From Blattamonas nauphoetae (Eukaryota > Preaxostyla > Oxymonadida): a stretch of 64,000 nucleotides of DNA. How positions within the stretch are numbered: position 1 is the first letter of the stretch; each line of letters starts with the position of its first letter. The notes beneath the pieces were generated by a model. The model saw only the letters and a list, made by a program, of their open reading frames with translations, did not search any database and was not told where the DNA came from. Below, one piece after another: positions 56,201 to 64,000 of the stretch. Position numbers and translations under genes: made by a program. Location: positions 62,001 to 126,000 of the forward strand of contig JARBJD010000020.1 of the NCBI GenBank assembly GCA_033064195.1. Reading direction: 5' to 3'.

Positions 56201-59200
56201 TCATCTCGACTGGCGCTCTGTCGGCTCTGACTTCGATTCTTGTTTCAGCTGGCAATTCTCTGTCTGTCTCAGCCAGCTCTCTCATCCCGCACTTCTCGTC
56301 TCTCTTCATCCATCGAAGGGAGCTGAGATGGGCGAATGGGAAGTTCGCTTTCTCGTTCTCTTCGCTTCTTCGGATTCTGAAACAGCTGATTCTGAAGTGG
56401 GGCATTACCCGGACGAAAGACACGACGGAGCTCATCGGCTTCATCTCCGACGCTCTCCTCTTCTCCGTTCCGCACTCTTTTGGCCCAATTCGAATCACTC
56501 GACACGACGGAAACCGGAAAGACCTGATGGCCATTCTGGACAGTGTTTCGGAGAGCAATCTGACCGACATTCTCGTCTCCTCTCTCAGCCACGTGACGTT
56601 GTTGGAACTCGACCGATCGCCCGACCCCTTCCTCATCCGCTCCACTCCTCTCCCCTCCCTCCCAGCAACCGAAGACGAAGTGGACATTGTTCGGTCCAAC
56701 GTCGGAGTGGACGGATTCCCAACTTGGTCGTATCGAGGGATCTCCAATCCGGGGTCTGTCTGTTACGCCATTTCCCAGCTGCAGATCCTGTTTATGAATC
56801 CACAACTCCGCACAATCCTGTTTGGCGTGGATATGAGATTGTTGAAACCGGTTTCGGAGGCGTCTTCGGAGACGTTTGTCGTCCCAAAATCGAAACCATC
56901 GAAGAACATCGCAGTCTTCAGTCGATGCACGTCCCAACACCAAAAAACCGACCCTCTGACCCAAACCACACAGCTGTACATGAAAGAGGTTGTGGAGATC
57001 TGGACGGAGCTCCGAAAACTCATGTGTCATCTTCAAGAAACGAACAAGTCGGAAATGGCTGATCTTTTGGACAAATACGACGACATCAGACCGCTCGCAG
57101 CTGTCATCCGCGACGACAATGGGAACTCGCTCGATTTGCATCAACAAGAAGACTCGTCGAATTTCCTCAGCTCGCTGTTGTACAAACTGTCGGGCTGTTT
57201 TGAACAGTTCAACCTGCCCAATCCGATCCAACATCTGTTCTTCATCGATACCGTCGAAATCAACGAATGTCCCTCTCGCCATTATTCCGAAATGTCGGCG
57301 ACACGTGCTCCTCTCATAACGTGCACTGTGTTCGGAAGAACAACCTTGGAAGATTCGTTGAGCGCTGATCTGTTGGAGAAAGTGACGTCATCGAATTGTG
57401 CGACGTGTCAGATTGATTGCGAGCAGATGAAACATCGCCTGTTCCGAAACCTGCCGAGCATTGTCGCCTTCAATCTGCAGCGCTACCGATTCGACGAAGC
57501 CAGTGGAACTGTCCTCAAAATGAACGATCTGTTCAAGTTCCCAATCACAGAGCCGCTCGATCTCTTCCCATACACCGAAGAATCGTTCATCCTTCATTCT
57601 CAGATCAGTGAAGCGTCGCGTCTTGGCATCTCTGACCACGCTTGCTCGTCACTCGATCGGGCACGAGGGTATTATTTGTACAGGCTGACAGGAGTTGTGG
57701 TTCACGAAGGATCAGCCAGGGCAGGTCATTATTATTGTTTCGTGAAGGAGAGAGACTGCACAGTTGCTGAAGAGGGCGAGGAAAGAAAGGGGAGATGGAT
57801 AAAGTTCGATGATGGGGCGACGAGTGTTGTGGATGTTCAGACAATCGAGGACGATTCGTTTGGAGGGACGGAAGTCGATCCGAGTTTGATTGAAGTCGCC
57901 AAGGTCGCGAATTTTGGGCGTGAGAACGGGATTCTGAAGAGAAAGAGCGCGTTCATTCTTGTTTATGAAAGGATCACGCCAGAACCGGAGTGGAGGGAGA
58001 GTGACGTCACGTCCTTCCAAACCCATCGCCCTTCCGTCTTCAACACCATCAGCTCCATCTTCACCCCTCCAATCTCCCCCGCATACCACTTCTCACGCCA
58101 ATCCCAGCTCATCCCTCGTCCTCTCCTCGTCGAATGCAATCTCGAACCTTTCTCGTCTGCTGGAAAGTCGTGGACGGGGTTCGATCTGATCAGGAAAAGC
58201 GTGCTCTACGTGGACGAGCCGTTCGATTTGGCGAAATCTCCATCGACCTTCGTCAGTCTCGCCTACAAACTGTTCCTTACTCGTTCGTCGGCGAAGAAGA
58301 CTGAGAAACAGGCCATGCTCCTTCCAAACACACCAGCTGTTCCCTTCCCCTTCTTAGTTCGAAGAGAAGCCGAACGCTTTAACCTCAAAACGACAGATTT
58401 CATGTTGGATGGATTTTTGGAAGAGCAAACCATTATTTTGTGGATCGACACGCTCGTCACAATATATTCCCGATCACCCACCATCCCACAACACAATTTC
58501 TTTGTCTCGCATTGTCTGGCACTCGAACAAGTCATCCACAGACACCCATCAGTGTCTTTCTTGTTCATCGAGAACATCGCGAAGAGATGTATTCGTCCGA
58601 AGAAGACGTCGACTCAATCCCAATCTCTGGTCTCGCTCTTCTTCCGAAGCTGTCGGAACGAGCAGATTCGAACGTCGTTCAGCCGACTGATTGGAGTGGC
58701 CTTCGTCTCAACTGTGAAGGAGATTGCTGGCTTCCTTTCAAACATCTCAATTCCTTCCTCCCAACCACAGCCTCCACTTCAGTTCACTGTTCATCATGAC
58801 CACATCACAGAGATTCTCACCAAACTCGCTCAATCTGTCGTTGCCATCACACTCGATGTCCTCTCCGACCAATCTTCAGACCCGCAAGCCTTCCTCGCCC
58901 TCCTCCACGTCCTCCAACACATCGCAGCAACCAGGCCACTCGCATCCACCGTTCTCATCGCATCAGGAATCCCACACTTTCTCGTCAATTCGATATACCC
59001 GCCGGCTGGTTCAGTCAGCCAGTCGATCGTCGTCAACCCATTCGCTGATCGGATCCGATCCATGTTCGAAGCAGTGAAAAACGACATTTTCACACTCATC
59101 TATGCCGTGTTTCAGAAGACAATCACCCCAACCGCGCAGGGCGCGAGGGAGATTCTGGGGATCAACACAACTTATCTGTTTGAGTCGTTCGAAGGCCTCC

Positions 59201-61134
59201 CCAACACAATCACAACCCCGCCGATCCTTCTGCCGTCGTACGCCCTCTACATCGATCTGATGTCTTCTCCCTTCGACCATCTTGTCCCATCTCTGTTCAC
59301 GTTTCTGTACTTCCCCATTCGGATCGGTCTCGCCGTTAAGGACACTCTTTCAAGTCCGAATCCATCAAACGCAATGCTTCTGCTTGCTTCGATTTCAGAA
59401 ACCGTCTTCTCATCGTCATCAACATCAGACTCCTCGCCGTCATTCACCCAGCAGTCTCTCAGCTTGTTCATCCAGCTTTGGTCAGCACTGAGTCCCGACA
59501 CAGACCAGCCCCCTCATCCAACCATCTCCGATCTCATGTTGACCTTCTTCCAACAACTTCGGAAGATGTCGAGTGGGAATGCCGCAAGGATTGTTGACGC
59601 TGTTTCAATTGCGCCTGTCGAGCCTCGCTTCTTCAACCTTCTCCGCACCGAACCCATTCAGAACGAGATCATCTCTCTTCTGTCATCGTCAGGATCACAT
59701 CAGAGCACCCACTTTCTGTCCATCCTTCTCAGATTGCTGCAGATCAAGTCAAACAAGCAGGAAACGAGGATGTCTTCGTCAGCATTCTCCGATTCTGTCT
59801 CAATATTCACCCCAAGTCGCGTGTATTCCTCGATCATCGTGTCATCATCCGATCGCGACCAGCCACTCGTTTCGGGGAAGACCGTGAACTTGCCGTCAAT
59901 CCCATTCTCCGTCCAGGACTCGTCTGGTCTGACAAGGAACACACTCTCAATTCCAATCAACAACACGCCGCACGCATTCACCTTCTCGTCTTCGTACAGC
60001 TTTCTGGACAAGCGATGCATCTCAATTTTTGAAGGAGACACCCCACAACCGCAAAACGGTCCCAAAACAATTCAGGACGAGTTGGTGTCCAATCCAACAA
60101 GACAGCTCAGTTCGTTCCTCAAGCAACTCCAGCCCAGTCAAGTCGGTGTGGAGAACATGTCGGCGCTGTTGTCTGTGTTGGCGTGGATGTGGACTGATCA
60201 TGAATCAGATGGGGTGTTGGCACACAGGCCGACACGATTTCAGGAGAGTGCGATCAGCTCAGAGTGGAATCAGCAGGACTTGGCGAGTTTTGTGGAAAAG
60301 ATCTTTGTCCATGTCAATCTGACTCTCAGCTCTGATTCGCCTGCCTACCGCATCCAGCCACTTGTTGTGCTTGTCTCGTTCATCGCTGCGTTCACCCAGA
60401 CCTCAACACTGAACGCCACAATCACAGCTCAAATCCTCGAATCATTGTTAACGTCGTGTCAGCTCGAAAATCTCCCATCACTCTTCAGATGGACAAGACT
60501 CCCTCCTTCCCAATCTCCCCTCGTGACATCCACCCAGTGTGAACAGATCGAGTTTCTGTTTCTGACAGTTCTTCTCCTGTGTATTATTGTCAGACCATCG
60601 CTCGTCGATGTTCTCACGCGGACTCGCCTTCTCGATCCCATATTTAGCAACCAGATCGATCAGAATTGTGCAAAGTCGGCACAGACCGATTCTCAAACAC
60701 TCGCAGTCTGCTTCACGCTCGTTTGTGCAGCTTACACGTCTGAAGCGAAGGCGCGTCTCTTGAAACTCTCCAAGACACCATCTGAACTCCGATCGAATGA
60801 CTTGATCTCGTTGTATTCGAATCCACTCTCACTCTCGTCTGTTCAGGACTTTGTGACAGCCGCCGAATCATTCCGAACGCATCATCAGCACACTCAAATC
60901 CGACTGCCAGCTCTGTCAGACATTCTTTATCATCCTCCACTCACCTTTGTCATGCCGCCCCCTCCGCCTCCCTCGCGCCATCGGCTCACCCCTCCACCTC
61001 CCTCTCCATCTCCAACACTCACTCCTTCGCTTGAACCACGCACTGTCAGTCCGCCTCGCTCTCTTGTATTCCAACCGCCTCCATCACAGACTTCGTTCAT
61101 GCCTCCGCCTTTTAGACATGAGAAGCCACATTGA
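53254..61134 (+). CDS. Giant ubiquitin-specific protease (USP9X/USP24/USP34-like deubiquitinase)
   Basis: One exon of 2,626 residues from the first in-frame ATG (53254, MNHSYPF). Helical ARM-like N-terminal ~480 residues precede a ubiquitin-like segment at ~508-560 (IMVNNKRQISVEIG), the order found in large USPs. The catalytic core lies at ~1160-1570. The Cys box is SNPGSVCYAISQLQ, with Cys1170 and the oxyanion-hole position Asn1165. The zinc-ribbon region keeps only part of the usual Cys set (NCATCQIDC). The His box is VVVHEGSARAGHYYCFV with His1492, followed by WIKFDDG (Asp1519). All triad residues are present, so it should be active, cleaving ubiquitin from substrates. A further ~1,000 helical residues follow, and the end is Pro-rich (PPPPPPSRHRLTPPPP). 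The family assignment is firm; the closest animal orthologue cannot be settled by eye. Confidence 0.88.
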   Translation: MNHSYPFDFPLTPDQRDLDAILSFVPAQFSSFFDSIPSISIHNPSPFFYTVYSAITTCIHNNDSPNLEKGLSKLCLLISDDIPPKDASNQPVDYFEATMTVFRRIIEEQQHLSLYIQTILSNNLLHSKSITSYLLLNNSLNLSDKWPTPKEETLHLIISVLHKLHSSLRDRSHPSRVSFHSSEDSLDYPSGHFVYRKQLSLLQRGYLSLFHSFSHHILTQSSTSTTETVAQTLTSHINSSFVFLVLDAATVSEMTDNLNALSDFLRTYLAFLRQQPTTATIARSLVESLQTFFQEITSSGFNTQLHPLYTVYSSLASDKLPPLLSSESGLNWSVTIYFLLLMLILQPAPISIAIAPTIPVNKHSFDFLSALHVHKTESQLLFDSAVNYTIPRDFPFSQSLSPLLFNPALYLLVTASLPHNNTIVKLTSLSTFRNPPFSDARWSKMIGSIHSAFHVLDEKRHSSQVLQDSVTKFENIFAITHYLATWIQRQYPTPWVLADQTPFPSFPVKIMVNNKRQISVEIGQNETWQSLRIRIAKIEAPGEWEKVSLMFNDQNMTASLLMIRESIFAQNATFSKHVFIQSFSLVSALVGITFTQDDPLKTPFNHYRAYFRIPQNLHPILSIFPDDTSGDCLMSCLEIGARISPICHIICTLIAEQFADLTTPESDDNDSSFWNVSQENPIYDRLPTNLDTPLAVFSAKKLVTTLNQIRHVANQRNTPVSATAENTMSSFINSALSQGAASRLVHLFISFQFDPNYTRYSQSCSSILVDVFDLLFFSGSIPNHVDTLISALSFTWEDCPSSTLTPSNQKILFFVALSLYHLNISASQATKSLLTGLSPLSQAEMSERRFPFQPIDSLPTQPFNSTSFLASITSFLTSLTTSPDPHSVIRFSNFSSTIQQFSSQQPQTAFIQAFRLLCGLLPDHRSTLFNTPSIQLLLISLFLNCVETESMNSITSLQKAFPTPFIIHAVFFLILNSVDQIPFISTGALSALTSILVSAGNSLSVSASSLIPHFSSLFIHRRELRWANGKFAFSFSSLLRILKQLILKWGITRTKDTTELIGFISDALLFSVPHSFGPIRITRHDGNRKDLMAILDSVSESNLTDILVSSLSHVTLLELDRSPDPFLIRSTPLPSLPATEDEVDIVRSNVGVDGFPTWSYRGISNPGSVCYAISQLQILFMNPQLRTILFGVDMRLLKPVSEASSETFVVPKSKPSKNIAVFSRCTSQHQKTDPLTQTTQLYMKEVVEIWTELRKLMCHLQETNKSEMADLLDKYDDIRPLAAVIRDDNGNSLDLHQQEDSSNFLSSLLYKLSGCFEQFNLPNPIQHLFFIDTVEINECPSRHYSEMSATRAPLITCTVFGRTTLEDSLSADLLEKVTSSNCATCQIDCEQMKHRLFRNLPSIVAFNLQRYRFDEASGTVLKMNDLFKFPITEPLDLFPYTEESFILHSQISEASRLGISDHACSSLDRARGYYLYRLTGVVVHEGSARAGHYYCFVKERDCTVAEEGEERKGRWIKFDDGATSVVDVQTIEDDSFGGTEVDPSLIEVAKVANFGRENGILKRKSAFILVYERITPEPEWRESDVTSFQTHRPSVFNTISSIFTPPISPAYHFSRQSQLIPRPLLVECNLEPFSSAGKSWTGFDLIRKSVLYVDEPFDLAKSPSTFVSLAYKLFLTRSSAKKTEKQAMLLPNTPAVPFPFLVRREAERFNLKTTDFMLDGFLEEQTIILWIDTLVTIYSRSPTIPQHNFFVSHCLALEQVIHRHPSVSFLFIENIAKRCIRPKKTSTQSQSLVSLFFRSCRNEQIRTSFSRLIGVAFVSTVKEIAGFLSNISIPSSQPQPPLQFTVHHDHITEILTKLAQSVVAITLDVLSDQSSDPQAFLALLHVLQHIAATRPLASTVLIASGIPHFLVNSIYPPAGSVSQSIVVNPFADRIRSMFEAVKNDIFTLIYAVFQKTITPTAQGAREILGINTTYLFESFEGLPNTITTPPILLPSYALYIDLMSSPFDHLVPSLFTFLYFPIRIGLAVKDTLSSPNPSNAMLLLASISETVFSSSSTSDSSPSFTQQSLSLFIQLWSALSPDTDQPPHPTISDLMLTFFQQLRKMSSGNAARIVDAVSIAPVEPRFFNLLRTEPIQNEIISLLSSSGSHQSTHFLSILLRLLQIKSNKQETRMSSSAFSDSVSIFTPSRVYSSIIVSSSDRDQPLVSGKTVNLPSIPFSVQDSSGLTRNTLSIPINNTPHAFTFSSSYSFLDKRCISIFEGDTPQPQNGPKTIQDELVSNPTRQLSSFLKQLQPSQVGVENMSALLSVLAWMWTDHESDGVLAHRPTRFQESAISSEWNQQDLASFVEKIFVHVNLTLSSDSPAYRIQPLVVLVSFIAAFTQTSTLNATITAQILESLLTSCQLENLPSLFRWTRLPPSQSPLVTSTQCEQIEFLFLTVLLLCIIVRPSLVDVLTRTRLLDPIFSNQIDQNCAKSAQTDSQTLAVCFTLVCAAYTSEAKARLLKLSKTPSELRSNDLISLYSNPLSLSSVQDFVTAAESFRTHHQHTQIRLPALSDILYHPPLTFVMPPPPPPSRHRLTPPPPSPSPTLTPSLEPRTVSPPRSLVFQPPPSQTSFMPPPFRHEKPH

Positions 61135-61355
61135 GGTTGGGTGTGTTTGACAAGTGGTGGAGATGGAAATGGATCATACAACGGAGATGCGCCATGCCTT
61201 CATAAATATTGATTCTTCTTCTTTTTTAGTGACTTGATCATTTTTATTAAAGTTTCTGTATGACTTCCTTGCGTATACAGTAGTTTCCTGTCATCACCAC
61301 TGAGCTGTCCCATAATTTTTGAGATCCAACCCTCAACCAACACTCAAATCAATTC

Positions 61356-63753
61356 ATGGCACAGCAAGTTATCGACACAGACTATGATCCTTTACTTCAA
61401 CAAACATCACTAGAATATCCATATTGGAATGTTCGAGCCGAACTGAAAACTACACTCACAAAACCGTCATACCACATCACTAACCTTCCACGGTACTTAG
61501 ATCGATGGATGCTATCGAATACAAGCGGTGCAGAATACGATAATCTGGTTTATCAGCATATTGAAACAAAACAGCGTGTCGAAAAGTTCGCTTGTCATTT
61601 TTCTCATCCCCCTGAAAGCCCATTCCCAGATATCAGGTTTCTTGACCCCCTTTCAAAGTCCATTCACGACTCATTACATCAAATTCAAGACAATCAGCCG
61701 GCATCAAAACATTACATCTCAATCCCATCGATGGTGCCGTCTTCTACAGCTTCGTACAAACCACCATTTGAACCTACTTCACCGCCTGCCTTTCAGAAAG
61801 TCATTCAGCCCACATTGGTGCCCCATCTCTTGCATCCATCGACAAAGATCTTTGTCAGTCGTGTAACACGAAAAATAAGGAAGAAACCAGAGTATATAAT
61901 ACAGGAACCAAGAAAAACGGAACCACTCGACTACGTCAGAGACGTCAAAGTGTACGATATTTGTGTTTTTCATGAAATTCAGAGAATTTGAAAGGAGGGT
62001 CCTTCAGACGCTGCACAGTCTTACTGCGGAATTGTGTGTTCCAATCGTACGCAAAATCGCAAAACATTCAAGCGGTGATCATCAAGGAGGAATGAAATCC
62101 GGACAAGCTAACAGATTCATAGATTTTTCGTCGTCCACATCTCAAAATCGTGATTTCTCGAAGTCTCCCAGCGATATTTTCCTTTCGTTTCCTCCGATGG
62201 AAAGTGAACCCAAATTATATACAGGATTATTATCTACACCTCAGCCAACATCTGTATCTCTATCTTTTCACCATGATCCTTCATTCTCATCTAGCGCACC
62301 TCGTCGCACCAAAACGACACAACTCTCCGCAGATTTGGAGTCTATGGTCAAGGTCAACTATTTTCATGTGGTGATGTGTACGAATCGATGCTTCGAATCA
62401 AGAATCCAAACATCGGAAAGTTTACTCCCTTCCATCTGCCATCATTTTTTCCAGGCAAGACGTTCATTCAGTTCTCTCAGTTCTTCCAACTATTCCAACA
62501 CTAGAAGAATTAAGAGTTATTTTCTCTGATCTATCACCTGGAAAACGACATAAAGGACTCGATGAACAATATGACCCTCAATTCGCTTCAGAAATCCATT
62601 CGCTCTCCAAAAAACTAAGTAAATTGAAATATATTCCCCTCGTACGCGTTTTAAGAGCTGATATCATTCTTCTCTCCAGTTGCGGCAACTCTGTCGAAGA
62701 GGATGCGATGAATCCTGCAGGAAGATAGTCTGGTCAATTATTCAAGACCCAGATGGACTCTGCGTATGAATATTGATTTCATTGAAATTATTGTCCGTCT
62801 ATGTTTCTGTTAGCGTCGCTCGCATTCCATGTTAGATCAGAGCCTCTCGGAATGGTCCTTGATGGCTGACGATATCATTGCGAAGGATGTTAGTATCTCG
62901 GCATCTGATGATCAATATTTCTTATTTGATCATTCGATAAATCATTCTGTTTCAGTGTGCTTTCTTCTAAATACTCATCTCCACTTTATTCATTCCTCGC
63001 AGTGCCTGATTCGTGATGAATGGGTGAAAGAGACAATTCAGGAGATTGGCATGGTGGAATCACGTCTGCTTTCTCATTCATCATCTCTTTCCTCCGAATA
63101 ATCAAGAATCAACTGAAGCGATCTGCCGCTTCTGTCCATCATCAATAGTCCCTTTTATTGGTATTTCCATGTTTGCTGCACCGCTGGAATTTGTTTCAAC
63201 TGACCCAGCTCAAAAATATTCCATTTTTCGAGGGCTGTACACACGCTACTTCAGAAAACTCTCCCATCTTGCTTCTGAGCCCGAATCTCTCATCCATCTT
63301 TGTGCATTATTTGAATCTCTCGCACAATCTTTTGATGTTTGTTCATTCCCTTTCTTTGTACTCTATCTGGCTCGGAATCTGCTCTTTTCCTCTCTGAAGA
63401 TCTCTGCCTATATTCACTGTCTGAAACTCGGTGTCCCCCCACTCAAAATCGCCTTTCGATGGATTTATTACGCTTTCAGTGGGTTTCTCCATCCGAGTCA
63501 GCTTCTTCTCTTATGGGATCGAATGATCGGGTTCGATTCGCTTTGGATTCTCCCAATCCTCGCTGCAGCTATTTTTGCGTTTAGAGGCGCATCCATTTTG
63601 ATCTGCTCAAACGTGGAGCAGCTTTATGTTTGTTCTTTTTGAATTGTCATGTTTTGTCCTCTTCTTTCCACAAATTGAATATATCAGGGTCTCTTCTCAT
63701 CCATGACATCAATTGAAGTCGTTCCTTTGCTCCAGTTCTTTCTTTTCGCATGA
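61356..63753 (+). CDS. TBC1D19: TBC1D19-like Rab GTPase-activating protein
   Basis: Multi-exon. Exon 1 61356-61951 joins 61983 across a 31-bp intron to give DVKV|EFERRVLQTLHSLTAEL, like the N-terminal region of animal TBC1D19. An exon near 62681-62770 reads LRQLCRRGCDESCRKIVW (first TBC motif) and one near 62870 gives SDDQYFLFD. The exon at ~63100-63630 carries the strongest match: VPFIGISMFAAPLEFV, PPLKIAFRWIYYAFSGF and LLLLWDRMIGFDSLWIL. The last exon (63688-63753) ends IEVVPLLQFFLFA, as TBC1D19 does. Introns between 62350 and 63110 are several and not all resolved. The classical IPxVRxxxW arginine finger is not evident, and the corresponding position has a Cys/Arg-rich helix, so GAP activity is uncertain. 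Expected role: membrane traffic via a Rab. Ends 60 bp before a possible convergent gene. Confidence 0.85.
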
Positions 63754-63813
63754 TCATGGAACGGAACCATCTAGAGATCTCTGACGGCTGATCTGATGTT
63801 TTCTGGAGAAACT

Positions 63814-63950
63814 TCAACAAACGGGGGTCTCTTTAGCAATTTTCTTGAGCAAAATGTCGTTCTTGACAATCATTTTGACTTTTAAATGCATTTTAAAGGT
63901 GATATCATCTTGAAAAGATCCATCCATAATTGACTTTTCTTTCAATGTCT
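63814..63950 (-). CDS. Possible terminal exon of a gene extending past the right edge
   Basis: On the minus strand an open segment ends at a TGA (63814-63816) and reads MDGSFQDDITFKMHLKVK then IVKNDILLKKIAKE, a plausible strand/helix texture. It could be entered through an acceptor near 63950 (aattatgaaag). Too short to identify and it may be noncoding. It would lie tail to tail with the TBC1D19-like gene. Confidence 0.25.
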
Positions 63951-64000
63951 TTCATAATTTTCGTATTATCGACACTCAACGCTGATTCAATCGTGGATAT

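Overview
The window looks like compact nuclear DNA of a flagellate protist, most likely an oxymonad (Metamonada, Preaxostyla; Blattamonas/Monocercomonoides-like). The support is: long genes packed on both strands with short intergenic gaps; many very short GT-AG introns (29-60 bp), often phase-consistent; the standard stop codons; clearly eukaryotic proteins (TBC1D19, ZCCHC9, giant USP, nucleoplasmin-FKBP, TFIIS-central-domain and PB1 proteins); and a giant secreted/membrane beta-helix protein ending in a TM segment and a pseudokinase tail, a layout I associate with oxymonad predicted proteomes. The lineage is an inference; no rRNA or other marker is present.

Layout. 1-17.3 kb: a left-edge partial gene (-) with an in-frame 18-bp minisatellite, a tandem RRM-like/Ser-Pro-rich gene (-), a nucleoplasmin-like FKBP (+), a >1,700-residue coiled-coil gene (+), a small helical protein with a possible myristoylation site (-), an RRM-like gene (+) and an unrecognised helical gene (+). 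17.6-28.4 kb: intact giant surface gene copy 1 (+). 29.0-43.3 kb: a tandem second copy of the same locus, broken by mobile DNA. 44.2-63.8 kb: PB1 protein (-), ZCCHC9-like (+), TFIIS-central-domain protein (+), an RRM-like/Ser-Pro-rich gene (+), a giant USP deubiquitinase (+), TBC1D19-like RabGAP (+) and perhaps the last exon of a further (-) gene.

The most interesting part is 29-43 kb. Two virtually identical 2.23-kb hAT-like non-autonomous elements (12-bp TIRs, 8-bp target duplications) lie in opposite orientation, 5.57 kb apart. Their 8-bp flanks do not match within each element but match perfectly (8/8) and nearly perfectly (7/8) between elements. This is the signature of recombination between inverted copies that flipped the segment between them. 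The flipped segment holds two displaced pieces of the surface gene and a 4.5-kb element with 93-bp TIRs that carries an intron-containing host-like gene. That second element sits where about 5.6 kb of the surface gene (beta-helix modules 2-7) is missing. The outcome is one surface-gene copy in four pieces in alternating orientation, beside an intact sister copy.
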